Shown here: positions 1-12,459 of the stretch, piece by piece
Position numbering within the stretch: position 1 is the stretch's first letter
Layout: each line of letters opens with the position of its first letter
Origin: Toxonevra muliebris
Taxonomy: Eukaryota; Arthropoda; Insecta; Diptera; Pallopteridae
Assembly (NCBI GenBank): GCA_963691655.1
Contig: OY829327.1
Coordinates: forward strand, 65,546,079 to 65,610,078
DNA length: 64,000 bases
Reading direction: 5' to 3'
Translations under genes and position numbers: made by a program
Notes under the pieces: generated by a model
Databases searched by the model: none
Told to the model about the DNA's origin: nothing
Seen by the model: only the letters and a program-made list of their open reading frames with translations

Positions 1-629
1 TCTGCGTTCCACCAAACCGTTTTTGGTTTGGATCGTGGCCTAGTTTATGGACAACAAAGTTCAAAAGATTTATTCAATATCCCTGTCAGACGTTCGACTG
101 CTTTGTCAATGTTAGCATTCCCTTGGCCAACTTTGACTCTCGTCAATGCAAGCTTTTGGGAAGCCGTTATTGAAAATTCGGACCAGTTCGCCCTTTTGGG
201 AATGGCCGTGAGGCCTCTACTTCAGAGTTTATGGTGAAAAAAATCCGACTGTGGTCCGAGAAGGAACAAATGTCTGATACCCTCCAATAATCAACCCTGT
301 TACGAAACGCTGGTTGATTACCCTTGTTGCATATAGTTAGTAGAAAAAATACAATCAAAAATGGACTCACCTCTACTGTTGGTATCAGAGCTGCCCCAAA
401 GTTCATTGTGACCATTTGCGTCACAGCCAGCCACCAAGTCCAATCCGCGTGACTCCGCATATACGACCAGTTGCCGGATTAATTGTGGGGGCGGGCCTTC
501 CTCATCGTATGGAATGTATGCAGACATTAGCAACAAGCTACGCTTGTGCCTGTGTTCGCATACCAACGTTGTGAGGTCTCCTGTGCTGTAGGGAGTTAGA
601 AGAAAAAGATTAATGCTTTTCTTGGCAAC
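1..629 (-). pseudogene. LINE ORF2, endonuclease C-terminal half and pre-RT linker
   Basis: The minus strand encodes the second half of an APE-type endonuclease, which nicks DNA to start target-primed reverse transcription. STGDLTTLV leads to SAYIPYDEEGPPP, then the catalytic-loop motif GCDANGHNELWGSSDTNSRG at about 390-450. A frameshift near 335-345 moves the reading to NKGNQPAFRN and the SDH motif (SDHSRIFF, near 245). Past a stop at 167-169, the linker of this LINE type continues in another frame (KAVERLTGILNKSFELCC, followed by a stop, then KTVWWNA at the edge). At least two frameshifts and two stops show a dead copy. Confidence 0.8.
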
Positions 630-1035
630 CAGTGTTGATTCGATACAAGTAAATACAAGTAAAAACTCGATACTTTTCATTCGATTACAGTACTTTTTTT
701 ATTCGATGCTATACCATAAGTATTTTACTTGGTATCGAAAAAAAGGGTCAATATCGGATACTCGATACTTTTGGAAAATATTTATTTAAAAAACTGAAAT
801 ACTGCTATACAACATTTAAAATTGTGGATTATTTTACAATATTTTACAGCAATCAATAATATATTTCAAAATGCTACTGCAGAATTATTCAAAATGTTTC
901 AGTCTATATTGCAATATTTCTATGTATGAAAATATTGCCGGCCATGCATGTAGAACATAATGTTTATTGAAACCTTTTCATTAAAATAAAATATTTTGAA
1001 CAAGTTTTAATCTGTTGATTAGTTTTACTTCTATT

Positions 1036-2227
1036 TTTTAAAGGCTAAGGCAGCCAAGACTATTCTCAGGTTGAGAGAGTCTAACTAGCTGACATCAGCC
1101 AACTGCGAACACTCCAGACAACTTAATGAGAGGTGATATCACGCACAGCCTTATAGGTAGAGCAACTGATTACCTGGTAACACGCAGTGATTTCAATTGG
1201 AAAATTCCGATGGACTATCCCTCCAGAGACAGCTGGCTACAGCCTGATGATGAAGGCCTTTCAACAGTCTACTTTACTGACGGATCAAAGACAGATGAAG
1301 GAACTGGGGAGGGAATTTTTTGTGAAACGCAACAAATCCGAAGGTCATATAGACTACCGGATTACTGTAGAGTTTTCCAACCGGAGGTTTTTGCCATCAT
1401 GAAGGCAGCGGAACACATAAAAAGCACCTTCCTTAAGGAAGCTGTAATCTGTGTGGATAGTCAAGCTGCCTTGAAAGCTATCGGATCCATCGTCATATAA
1501 CAAAAGGTAGTGCAAGATTGTCGTAACTTTTTGAGCAGCATAATACACTGTAGGGTAAGTTTACGTTGGGTTCCCGGACATAGCAATATTGAAGGGAACA
1601 ACATGGCGGACGAGCTTGCCCGAGCAAGGTCATCAATACCTGCAATCAACACGTTACTGTCACCACTTTGTGTTACAGCAGGGACAATAGGAGAGTGGTT
1701 AACTGAATCCAGAAACAGAGCTTGGTCGGCCAGGGTAGATTGCAGGATTGCACGTACCCTGTGGCCATGACTAAACATTAAAAGGACGAAAAGTATTTTG
1801 CGACTTGATAAACATGCTGTGCACATGGTGTCGGGTGTTATCACCGATCACTGCGCTGTGGGCGTATTGTTATGCAAATGGCGGCTATCGACCAATGATA
1901 TATGCGGAGGCTGTGGAGACGAGGACACTGTGGAATCGGTCGAGCATCTGCTATACCATTGTTCTTCATTTCAGGAACGACGGCTCCAAACTCTCGGGAC
2001 AACGTTCTTTGACGGACTAACAGACATAGCTGATGCACAGATTTCAGATTTACACAGCTTTCTCGTCAAGACTGGGGATCCACAGGATCCAGTCTGGATC
2101 CGCAGGGAACCGAACAGATAGGGAAGGTCACCCAAATATAAAATGAAGGGAATCACAATGGGCTTAATAAGGCCTCGGAGTGGAAGTGAGTAGCACACAC
2201 CCCTTCTTTAACCTAACCTAACCTTTC
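1036..2227 (+). mobile_element. 5'-truncated RNase H LINE with CCTAA-type tail
   Basis: This piece is flanked by the duplication CTTCTATT (1028-1035 and 2228-2235). It encodes the RNase H domain and C-terminal zinc region of an ORF2. Visible parts are YFTDGSKTDEG (catalytic D), QPEVFAIM (E), CVDSQAAL (D), then HSNIEGNNMADELA (D), and a C-terminal CGGCGDEDT...HLLYHC zinc motif. Stops at 1498-1500 and 1768-1770 and a frame change near 1780 disable it. The 3' end is AT-poor and finishes in TAACCTAACCTAACC at 2208-2222, resembling the tails at 60011-60023 and 62441-62457. Confidence 0.87.
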
Positions 2228-2329
2228 CTTCTATTATAAATTTTCTAGCGATTTGCTAATATCATATACTTAAGTTAACGTCATTTCACGTGTTTCCAGT
2301 GGAAATATCTCAAAACCATGATGTATAGG

Positions 2330-3537
2330 TAACGCTCATATCTATACAGTTTTTCCCGGTAGTATACAGTTTTTTCATCTCCAAAACCACGTACCGCCTT
2401 TTTTACCAAAATACCGCGTTTATACTAAGAAAATATATAAAATTTTTGAACTCTAGGAAAATCAAATTTATCAATCGCAATGCAAAACTCGTTGCGAGTA
2501 CACTTTTGAAAGAAGTGGAAACATTGAAGGCCATTCTTATCGTCAAAAGTAACTTGAAATATGCATGCGTTCGTAGTGAAATAAATAAAGTGAAATAAAT
2601 AGAAGTGACACCCTCTTTTCTGTTCACTGACGTCTGCCAAATTTGAAAATTATTCTCTTACTTCTCCCGAAACATTTGATATTTCAGAAGTAAATATAAA
2701 AAAATATTAACCCATTGGTACCAGCACAATATAAAAATAAAATAGAAAAATTTGAAAAGCCAGAAAAATTTTTAGACATTGATAAACGAGATCTTCGAAG
2801 ACGTTTGTAACAACCATGTGCATAATGTGAACTAAGAGTTTAATTCAAAACTTAAAATTTTCTTTGTTATGTATGCCATTCAATTAAGAAATCTACTTCT
2901 CCGAAATTTAAATAAAATTCTTTTGAAATCGGTAAAACTATTTAGAATATAAAGAGGACATTTTTGAAGAAGATAATTGTAAAAGTATTGTATTTTGCTT
3001 ATTTAAATATTTTATAGAACCACACTCTACCAAATATTTTGAGAGCTTTTATTTCAGAAAAAAAACAACAAACGAAAGATTTTGTTTTTTGATACTTTTA
3101 TTTCATTTATGTGTACAGCTGACGAAAATGGGTTAAGAGAGTTTTCTCTCATAAACAAAATTATTTGTCAAAATTTATTGAGCGAATACATGTCATAATT
3201 GTCAAATCTCAGAAGACCTGAGAATATTTCAGATTACTTTCTGCTATCTGGCATACTGTATACTGTGCATGCGTTGATTTCTATAAATACCTCATAGCAA
3301 AGCAGGAATCGCTTCGTCAAATTTATTCCAAGTAAAAATTCTATACAACTACAGAAGGAGATATGAAAATGGAGAACGAAGTTGATTTAGATAATGGATA
3401 AAATGCTTTCCTTCTTAATTTTCATTGAAAAAAATTCATACCGCGAAATATACAGTTTTTTCAAATCGATTTACAGTTTTTTAAAACTTTTTGGTAGAAA
3501 TATACAGTTTTTGGTTCAAAAAAAGATACGAGCGTTA
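2330..3537. mobile_element. Inner hAT-like MITE, TAACGCTC termini
   Basis: The left end reads TAACGCTCATATCT and the right end is its inverse (GATACGAGCGTTA). The 8-bp duplication TGTATAGG lies at 2322-2329 and 3538-3545. Repeated TATACAGTTTTT motifs lie just inside each end. YARNG termini and the 8-bp duplication place it with hAT. The minus-strand ORFs at 2403-2640 are short and have no recognisable domain, so the copy appears non-autonomous. Confidence 0.85.
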
Positions 3538-3791
3538 TGTATAGGCGAAAAACTCGTGTTGAATTGTGTAAACTGTAAGGTCAACCATATTGTATCACAA
3601 TGGGCCGTTCTGCCCTGAATGTTTTCCTAGACGGCCACTTAAAAAAAGTGTAATTTGTCTCTTTAAACGAGTATTCGATACAAGTACATATTCGATACTT
3701 TTCCCCGATATTTTCGGTAGCATCAATACTTTTATTCGATACAAGCAATGAGTAAAAATATCGATACTATGTGGGTATCGAATCAACACTG

Positions 3792-3873
3792 TTGGCAACT
3801 ATACAGGTTCTTTTCTTACCTTGGGTTGGTGCAACATAAAGACGATAGCCGTTAAGCCCTAGTCCGTTAATAC
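3792..3873 (-). pseudogene. LINE ORF2 endonuclease, middle piece
   Basis: This 82-bp minus-strand piece encodes INGLGLNGYRLYV followed by APTQGKKRTCIV. That is the part of the endonuclease between the EPW motif (13204-13363) and the segment at 1-629. It lies between the hAT (ends 3791) and the CR1-like LINE (starts about 3874). AATAC at 3869-3873 is repeated at 13202-13206. Confidence 0.8.
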
Positions 3874-4113
3874 ATTTCATTCAATCTGGCAACTCTCGCG
3901 TATATCTGACGTTTAATTTTAGCATTCTAATGCTCCTCCGCAATAATTTTATTTTTGCTTGTTCTATCCGGTTTAGAGTTTCCTTAACTTTGGTGTTTCA
4001 TCATAATTAAGTTTATAAATTCGAAGGTTATTACGTTTTTGCTCATTTGCTTGTAAAAAACTTCATTGCTAGTCGCCCGGACTGACACTGCTTCTGCTAA
4101 TTTTTGGATCACT

Positions 4114-5291
4114 ATGGACGATTTCTGTGGCAAATGTGACAAAGGATTCTCCAGAAATGATTGCCTTGTTGTTCCGTGCAGTGGCTTATGCAAGAAGCGT
4201 TTTCATCGGGCCTGTTGCATGGGTCCATTGACTGAGTAAGACGTCAAAATGCTAAAAGGGAATCAGCATCTAGGATATTTCTGTAATGACTATCTGGATA
4301 TGTCAGCAAAACTTGCTAAAGCTTACGAATCCATTACAGAATCTCAAAAAGCTGGGTTCAATAGTCTTCTGAGTGATTTCGAGCTGAAGTTAAAATCTCT
4401 TAGTGATCAATTTGCTGACCTTAAAGGTATCTTAGAGGCTGAGCTCAATAGTCATCAAGTTATCAACAAATCGCTATCCAATCAATTCACCGCCCACTTT
4501 GCTGACCCTAAAGGTTTCTGCGTGGCTGAGATTAATAGGCATGCAACAAACAACAAAGAAGGGGTGGATAATACTGTCTCACTTTATTCATATGGTAATG
4601 CCTCTGCATTTCCAGACTTATCACTTACTCATGCTGACGTTGCTGATTGCTGTTCTCCAGTCATTTCTCCTGATGTACCATCCTGCTCACGTAATCGCTT
4701 GGCAGTTGCTAGTCGTTGCGCTGCTGTTGCTGATCGCTGCTGTTTCTCCTGCCTCTACGTCTCTATCGCCAACTTTTTATGGGCTTGCCATGGCATCACC
4801 GATCATTACGCCTAATCCACCGACTGCTCGTCTGAACTCTAATCGTGCTGCTCGTCCATCAATTAATTGTTCTACTAATATTCCTAAAATTCTCACTAAT
4901 GTGAATAAAATCAAACCTAAAGTTATCGATAAATTTCGTAACAATATCAACAACAATAATCATGTGCAAAATGTGGTTGTTGGCCAGAACACAAATGTTG
5001 ATCTTGATGTTGCAACTAGGAAAATTATCATCATTCAAACACTCGGTTACGGAAGATAACATCATCACTTATATCTCACATCAAGCTTCTATTGATAAGA
5101 GTCTCCTTAGCTGCCGCAAATTGGTTAAGAAGGATACTCCTACTAATTCTCTACGCAACATTAACTTTAAAGTGGGTGTTTGTGATACAATGTATGAAAA
5201 GCTACTTAATCCATCGATTTGGGCAGTTGGAGTAAATGTTAAACCGTTCCAGTTTTTTCCAAGGAGACATGTTCCTCAATTACCAACTTGA
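4114..5291 (+). pseudogene. CR1-like LINE ORF1 with PHD-like zinc finger
   Basis: The start codon at 4114 opens MDDFCGKCDKGFSRNDC, then VPCSGLCKKRFHRACC. This is a PHD-like Cys/His pattern found at the N terminus of some CR1-group ORF1 proteins (RNA binding, particle formation). An in-frame TAA at 4237-4239 interrupts it. The frame then reopens through a coiled-coil stretch (FELKLKSLSDQFADL) to 4815. The C-terminal part continues in two other frames and ends ...FFPRRHVPQLPT at 5291. The end overlaps the start of ORF2 by a few bases. Confidence 0.75.
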
Positions 5292-7935
5292 AATCGTCTG
5301 TTGCCAATAATCTCACTCCTCTAAAGTTATACTATCAAAACTTTTCTGGAATTAGAACGAAATCGCATAATATTTGGAATCTAAGTTCCCTTATCGAATA
5401 TAATGTCATAGTTTTTGCTGAGACGTGGCTCAATGCGAATTTTTCCGACTCTGAGTTGTTTGATCCAAATCTATATCATGTGTTCCGTAAAGATAGAGAC
5501 TTTATTAGATCTGGTTGTTTAAAGGGTGGTGGAGTATTAATAGCAGTTCGTCGTAATCTTCATGCCTCACTTCACATACTTCACAATACTGACACTCTTC
5601 TTGATCAGATTTGTGTTTTAGTACAAGTATCTTCTGGAGCAATATATATCTGCGCATCTTATATTCCTCTGAATAGCAGTGATTCCTTATATATGAAGTG
5701 TGCAGATAATATACTTCACCTCGCGCTGCATATTCCTGACGATAATCACATCTGAGTATTGGCCGATTTCAATTTTTGTAAGGTTGACTGGCGTAACCTT
5801 AATATTACTAATATGTTAACTCCATCTAATGTAACTAGTGTATCGGAAATCTATTTAATTGATAGTTTATTAACCCTGGTTTGCATCATAATCCGATTGC
5901 TTTTGATATTGAGTTTTATGACTTTCCATTTATTTTCAATGATAATGATAAAATTGACTTCAATTATAGATTATGCGATTTCAATAATATTAATCGGCTA
6001 ATTTTAGACATTTGTTGGGCTGATTTATTTAATTATCTTGATTTGTCTGCGTGTTATATGACTTTTAAACTTAAGTTACGTGATATTTGTATGAATAATA
6101 TTCCGAGATTTCCTAGAAAGATTCATAAATTACCGTGGTATACTAAAGAACTAAAAATGCTAAAGAATTTGAGAAATAAGAACTATACAAATTTTAAAAG
6201 TACCGATAATTCTTATTACTACTCTAGGTATCAATATTATAAATTGGAATTCAGTATTCTGAATAATTATCTTTACCATAATTACATCCAACAGTTTGAA
6301 ATCAATATTAATACCAATCCGAAGGCCTTTTGGAGGTACGTTAAATCCAGAAAATCTTCATCTGCTATTCCATCCACAGTTTTCCTAAATGAGAAATCTG
6401 CTTGCTCTTCTCAGGATGTGGCCAATCTCTTTGCAGAATTCTTTAAATTTAATTTTGATGGTGCAACTGAGATAGATGATAGTTTCGTTATGGGTCTGAT
6501 AATTCAATTGACTTTGCGTCCCTTGTGTTAACAGATGATGATATTATAAATGGTATTCTTGATCTTAAGTTATCAGCTCAAACTGATTTCGACGGCCTTT
6601 CAGCTCTATTCTTTAAGAACTGCATATCATCAATCATCCTACCATTGAGACTCCTCTTCAATAAATCGTTGTCCTCTGGTGTTTTTATTGATGATTGGAA
6701 AATCACTGCTATCTCTCCTATTTTTAAAAATGATAATAAAAATTATATCTCTAACTATAGGCCTATTTCTAAGTTAACTACAGTCTCTAAACCCTTTGAA
6801 AGCATAGTAAAAAATAAGATTTATTTTGCGGTTAAAAACATAATATGCTCAAATCAACATGGTTTTGTCTCGGGTCGTTCAACAATTACTAATCTTTCAG
6901 TTTTTACCGAAGACTGTATTGTTGCGTTTCAAAATGGTTTCCAAATTGATTCCATTTAATATTTATTGATTTTCAAATTGGCAAATCTGGGTTTCCACTC
7001 TGTCTTTTTGAAGTGGATTAGAAGTTACTTGACAAATAGGCTTTCGTTTGTTGTTATCGACAATGTTGAATCAATTCCCTTTAGGGCCACCTCTGGTGTT
7101 CCTCAAGGTAGTATTTTAGGTCCATTACTTTTCGTCCTATTTATTAATGATATTAGTAACTGTTTTTCTAATTCAAAATTTTTATTGTATGCAGATGATT
7201 TGAAGCTTTATTCAGTAATAAAAAATCACTCTGATGCCTTAACATTGCAATCTGATTTGGACAAAGTTTGGATTGGTGTTGCATAAATCGTTTATTGTTA
7301 ACTACAAATAAGTGTTTCCACATGACTTTTACTAAATTAAATAGTAGTATTCCTACCATCATATCATATTGGTCATTCTAACCTAAAATCCGTATGTGAA
7401 ATAAAAGATTTGGGAGTTGTCTTTGACAAGAAGCTTTCTTTTGTTTCTCACTTGAACTATATAATACCGAAAGCTTACTCTTTACTTGCTTTCATTCGTC
7501 GCAATAGTTCCGATTTCTTGGACGCATACACACTATTGTACATATACCTCCTTCGTGAGATCAATCCTTAAGTATGCAGCTTTCATTTGCAGACCGCATT
7601 ATCAATGCCATATCAACCGTCTTGAACGGATTAAAAAAATGTTCCTACGTTACGCTTTGCGTTTTTTACCCTTTGTAGATCCTACTCCATCATATTCAGC
7701 CCGCTGTAAACTGATCGATTCTGTCCCTATTGTTTGTATATGATATTATTAGTGGGTCTGTGAATTGTCCAGCTCTCTTAGAGTTGATCCACTTTAACGT
7801 ACCTACGAGAAGTCTTCGCCACTGTGTTTTATTTTATTCTGGGGTTTGTAAGACAAATTATGTTTTCTTTGCTCCTATCCATAGAGCTTTAATAGAATTT
7901 AATTCTGTCTCGAATTCTTTAGCGTTAGATTTCAC
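5288..7935 (+). pseudogene. CR1-like LINE ORF2 (endonuclease and reverse transcriptase)
   Basis: The endonuclease starts LKLYYQNFSGIRTKSHNIW, has FAETWLN (catalytic E) and reaches a stop at 5753-5755 just before ADFNF (catalytic D-x-N). The RT domain at about 6525-7290 shows NYRPISKL, NQHGFVSGRSTITNL, SGVPQGSILGPLLFVLFIND and the active-site FLLYADDLK. A stop and loss of sequence near 6957-6965 break the RT. The C-terminal domain continues in changing frames to DFT at 7935. It resumes at 13058 as VSKSAFKNMLNSFYS and a stop. The coding sequence is AT-rich, like its neighbours. Confidence 0.85.
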
Positions 7936-8179
7936 CATATATGTAATACTTCTATATTGGCAGTAACCTACCTTCACAATGAATTTGAATTCCGTAATCA
8001 AAGAGAGACAGCCTATATCGAAATTGTTTATTTGTGTTGGTAGATGGGTATATTTGTAAACTATACAAACAAACAAATGTCAAATCGTTCCAGGGGCGAA
8101 ATGAAAATAGAAGAATATGGTCCGAAACGAATTGAACTATTTTTATAAACATAAATGTCTGGTTTCTTCTATTTGTTAA

Positions 8180-8344
8180 TATTGAATATATAATAAAGAA
8201 CCAAACCAGTTGTTGCCTTTTAGAAGTATAATTTCAGAGTGAAGAAAATATTTTTAACAAATCAAAACTTCTACAATAAAATTCATTGAACAATATATAT
8301 AAAATATTTAACAAGTTGAAATTGATTGCAGTTGATCTTCAATA
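8180..8344 (-). repeat. Copia 3' LTR
   Basis: On the plus strand it begins TATTGAATATATAATAAAG and ends GATCTTCAATA. It differs from the other LTR at four positions, including its own first bases (TATTGAAG against TGTTGAAG in element orientation). Confidence 0.93.
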
Positions 8345-8366
8345 CGCCTCCTCAACTGCATTAATT

Positions 8367-10090
8367 TCAAGATAGGATACCCATATGGTTTGTGCAAAAG
8401 TGATGTTTTGTCTTAGCTAGTGGTTTTGTTAAAACATCAGCGGGTATCTCGCTTGTAAGTAAATATTTTATTTCAACAATTTTATTTTCGACAGCATCTC
8501 GTATAAAGTGGTATCTGTAATGAATATGTTTGGTTCTAGAATGATGTCCACCAAACTTAGCCATATGCTGTGCGCTCTGCGAATCTGAATATATTTCTAT
8601 CGGAGAATTCATCAATTTATATCCGAGTTCTTCTAATAAATAACTTAAGAGCACGCCTCCTTAGCTGCTTCAGTCAACGCCATATATTCAGCTTCAGCAC
8701 TCGATGTAGCTACTACGCGTTGCTTCTTTGATTACCAAGATATAGCGGCACCTGAGAATAAAAAACAAAAAGCAGTCTGAGATTTTCGATCATTAGTATC
8801 CTGCGCCCAGTTTGCGTCTACATAGCCAACAAGTGGTAAACCAGTCTTATGAAACATTAATACGTAATCTTTGGTTGTTTTTAAGTATTTAATTATTTGC
8901 AAAGCTGCGTTCCAGTGTTGCTTTCTAGGATCCTGATTAAACTGAGATAACATATTGACACTACAACTAATGTCAGGTAGTAAATGTAGTAAAGATCCAA
9001 TAATTTCTTGATATTCCGTTTTGTTTACTTTTTCCCCTTCTCCAGGAATTGTTGGTTCTTTCTCCAAATTAATTTTCGATTGCATTGGTATTTGACTTAC
9101 TTTTGCTTTATCAAGCCCATACTTATTGATCAAATTATTAATATAACCAGGCTGAGATATTGAAAGTTTTCCAGCTTGCATAACAATTTCTAAACCAATA
9201 CAATGTTTTGGTTTATGCATATCTTTTATATCAAAATTCTTTTGTAGTTTTCTAATGAAAGAATCAGTTAAATCATTGCAATTTGACGCAATAATTATAT
9301 CATCCACGTATAAAGCAACTATTAAAGTTTTATCCTCATTTTTAAGATAAAAAATGCATTGCAATTTATAAAAACCTCACGTATTTTTCTAAACCATTGA
9401 CGACCAGCTTGTTTTAATCCGTATATAGCCTTCTTTAGTTTACATACTTTTTCTTTTGCCGTTTCCTTAATAAAACCTTCTGGTTGTTCCATAAATATAT
9501 CTTCTTCCAAATCACCATTTAAAAATGCTGTTGAAACATCTAATTGTCGTAATTGTAAATCATGTTCAACTGTTAATGCATATACTAGACGAAGAGAACT
9601 TTATCTAACAACAGGTGCAAACGTATCAAAATAATCTATGCCGTATTCTTGTGAATATCCTTTGGCAACTAATCTAGCTTTCCTCTTTTCAACAGTACCA
9701 TCTGGTCTACACTTAGTTTTAAGTACCCATTTACAGCCAATCGTTGACTTCCATCCGGTAAATCTACCAGCTCCCAAGTATTATTCTTAATCAATGATTT
9801 ATATTCTGCGTCTATAGCTTCTTTCCATTCTTTACAATCAGGTAAAGAAAAAACTTCCTTAAAATTTTTCGGATCTCTTATATCTGTCTTATAGAATTAT
9901 TTGAACTTTCCTCAATATTTTGTGATGAGGGTTCTTCACAATGCTGCCTTATCATATCACTTGAACTTTCATGATATACTTCTGTATCCAAATCATCAAT
10001 TTCTATAACCTTTTCTTCTGTTTCTATGTTACTCTTTTCATTTTTTAGTTCCAATCTTTTCTTTATATCTACTTGAAAATATCCATTTTG
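8367..10090 (-). pseudogene. Copia pol, reverse transcriptase and RNase H
   Basis: Minus-strand pieces encode the RT (KLKKAIYGLKQAGRQWF at 9410-9450; active-site ALYVDDIIIAS near 9300) and the RNase H (LVGYVDANWAQD; SSAEAEYMALTEAAKEA near 8690; IYSDSQSAQHMA). The protein ends TKPLAKTKHHF near 8390, the usual C terminus of copia pol. Stops and frame changes occur between the integrase and the RT (9600-10090), near 9350 and near 8730, so no full polyprotein can be made. Confidence 0.88.
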
Positions 10091-10961
10091 TTAATTTTTA
10101 ACTTCTTTTACTTCTCTTTCGAATTGTTCTTCTAAAAATTTTACATCACGGCTTTTAATAATATACCTCGTACCTTGTTCCCATAAGCGATAAGCTTTCG
10201 ATTCTTCTGAATAACCTACTAGAATATACTCATAACTTCTAGCACTCCATTTTGACTTTCCTGGCTTTTTGTCCAAAACATAAGCTTTACATCCAATCTG
10301 ACGTAAGTGCTTAACTACAAGTATTTTTCCTGACCACATTTTTTCTGGTGTCTTTTGTAAATTTAATTTAGTGGAACAACGATTTCTAATGTACGCGGTC
10401 GTGTGTATTAACTCCGCCCAAAGAAATTCGGGTAATTTCGCTTCTATCATAAAGCATCTTGACATCTCTACTAATGTCCTATTCATTCTTTCTGCTACTC
10501 CATTCTGTTGTGGAGTGTATTCAACAGTAAGCTGGCGCTTAATGCCACATGATTTTAAAAAACCATTAAATTCATAGCTTGTTAGTTCAGCTGCATTATC
10601 TGAACGGACTGACTTGATCTTCCTGCATGTTTCCAATTCCACCTCATTTTTAAAATCTTTGAAAACTTGTAGATACTCGCTTTTCTTGTGTAAAAAACGT
10701 ACAAACACTTTTCTCGTGAAATCATCAATGAAAGTATGACTCAATTTTCATAGGTCCGCACAAATCGGTGTGTACTAATCCTAGAATTTCGTTAGATGAT
10801 TTATCTGTCTTGTGTGGAAATGATTCCTGATTTTGCTTTCCTTGCAAACAGCTAATGCATTCTAAAGTTATATTCTTAAATATTGGCAACCATGAACCAT
10901 ATTTTCCCTTTTTAATTTTTGCAGATGTGCTGAGTTTAAATGACCAAAACGTTTGTGCCAT
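10091..10961 (-). pseudogene. Copia integrase
   Basis: The zinc-binding end (CISCLQGKQ) and LVHTDLCGPM lie at 10750-10870. After a frameshift near 10740, the DDE core continues with FIDDFTRK (D), IKSVRSDNAAE (D) and YTPQQNGVAERMNRT (E). The chromodomain-like tail has CKAYVLDKKPGKSKW and ILVGYSEESKAYRLW. All three catalytic acids are present. The integrase would insert the element cDNA, but the frameshift separates it from gag. Confidence 0.88.
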
Positions 10962-12313
10962 AACTCGAATTCAGTACATGTCTTTTCTGACATTTTCTTA
11001 CAATTTACGTTGATGGATTTCCTGGACTTTATTAAATATAAACCATTCTCTTTTCGCGCTTCAAGTAAAACTTCCCCATCTCTTGAAATATAGGTTTTTT
11101 CGTTTACCATTACTACTTTGCAATTATTATCTGTAGCTTTAACAGTAGATATAAGATTGCATTTTAAATCTGGTACATACAATACTTTGTAAAGATGTAT
11201 CTTCTTACTACGTTTATTTACTTCAACATTTAATTCAATTGTACCAATTCCTTTAACATCTAAAGCTTTTTCATTGGCTAAGTAAATCTTTCCGGAATGG
11301 AATTTATCAAACTCAATAAAATGTGATTGGATACAACTCATGTGTGATGTTGCACCACATTCTACGCACCAAATATTATATTTGTCGTCTGACTTGAAAG
11401 TGCATTCACCTAAATTGCAAATTTCTTTTGCAATAATTAATCCAGTATATTTTTCTACGCAATTTGATTGCTCTTTTCTCATATAAACCTTGCAATCTTT
11501 TGCTTTGTGTCCTTTTCGCCCACATTTAAAACATTCATAAGGAAAAAAGTTTTGGTTTTTCAACATACCTTGTTCATTCTTATTACCACCATTTTTTCCT
11601 TTCTTGTAATACTTATTCACTTTTAGTGCGTTATCCTTATCATCTCGTTCATAATCTATTTTATCTCCAATTTCCAGGAGTCTTGATCTAAAAGTTCTCA
11701 GCTTGGGAAACTCATTGACAGTGTCAAAAGCAGCCCTTACTTCTTTGTATTTGCTTGATAATCCATCTATTAAAATAACTGTTAATAAATCTTCATCTAA
11801 ATCCGCATTCATTTCATTTAAAGAAGTAATGCAATAATCAAATTTTGTTAAGTACTCTAATACCGTTTCGCTGCTTTCCATTTTCAGATTTAATAACTTA
11901 CGAAATACTTCCGCTTTACGCCGTGTGGACTTCTGGTCGTATGTTTCCTCTAGATATGACCATACCTCATATGCGGTTTTGAAATTTTTAACCATTCTCA
12001 CTATATTTGGTGCCAAACAGATGATAATTTTCGCTTTGGCATCCATATCCTTGTCGTCATATTGCTGTTGAACCCTTTTCTGCGTCTGCCTTTCTGCTGC
12101 TGACGCCGACTCTGATACTTCTACAACATTCGGCCTACATTCCTGGCCTCTTGCAATGCATAGCAAACGATTTTTATGTAATAACGCCTCCATTTGAGGC
12201 TTCCATGTGCTGTAATTATCCCCATTCAGCAATGAAATGCGTCCTGTGATTGTCGCCATTGACAAAAAAAATTTTCCGATCGCTACGCAATTTTCCGATT
12301 TGTCGTTACGCAA
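10868..12313 (-). pseudogene. Copia gag and protease
   Basis: The likely start is the methionine of MATITGRISLLNGDNY, near 12259. Gag has the usual WKPQMEALLH opening, a UBN2-like helical part and one CCHC knuckle (CFKCGRKGHKAKDC near 11520). The protease motif near 11360 reads WCVECGATSHMS, where the family has D-S-G-A. The catalytic aspartate is replaced by glutamate and the serine by cysteine. The pre-integrase motif LWHKRFGHLN follows, then the frame is lost near 10870-10960. Confidence 0.87.
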
Positions 12314-12445
12314 TTTTAAATTACGTATCCCGAAAAACTTTGGTGTAAGACAAAAAGTGTTTTTCAGTTTTGATGCAAAATTGTAACGATTTATTTTCGT
12401 CTTGCAAAATTGTACAATTTAATTCAGATGGCAAACGGTTTGGGT

Positions 12446-12459
12446 CTGGGCCCATAACC
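12446..12459 (-). promoter_or_regulatory. Copia primer-binding site (half initiator-tRNA type)
   Basis: The plus strand reads CTGGGCCCATAACC, directly beside the 5' LTR. This equals the anticodon-arm region of insect initiator methionine tRNA. Drosophila copia is known to prime from a 5'-half fragment of this tRNA, not from its 3' end. The position and sequence indicate the same priming here. Confidence 0.85.

Larger units (their letters stand above)
630..3791. mobile_element. hAT element (non-autonomous) with nested insertions
   Basis: The termini are inverted repeats starting CAGTGTTGATTCGATAC at both ends. They are flanked by an exact 8-bp duplication, TTGGCAAC (622-629 and 3792-3799). 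This matches the hAT rules of an 8-bp duplication and a YARNG start. Several ATTCGATAC/TCGATACTTTT sub-repeats lie just inside both ends. No transposase was recognised. A LINE tail (1036-2227) and a second hAT-like element (2330-3537) sit inside, leaving only about 0.74 kb of own sequence. Confidence 0.9.

Noticed and set aside
2208..2222. Telomere-like CCTAA repeat
   Set aside because: It is only three units long, lies between LINE sequence and a target duplication, and Diptera lack TTAGG telomeres.
12446..12459. Match to initiator methionine tRNA
   Set aside because: Only the anticodon-arm region is present and it sits beside an LTR, so it is a primer-binding site and not a tRNA gene.
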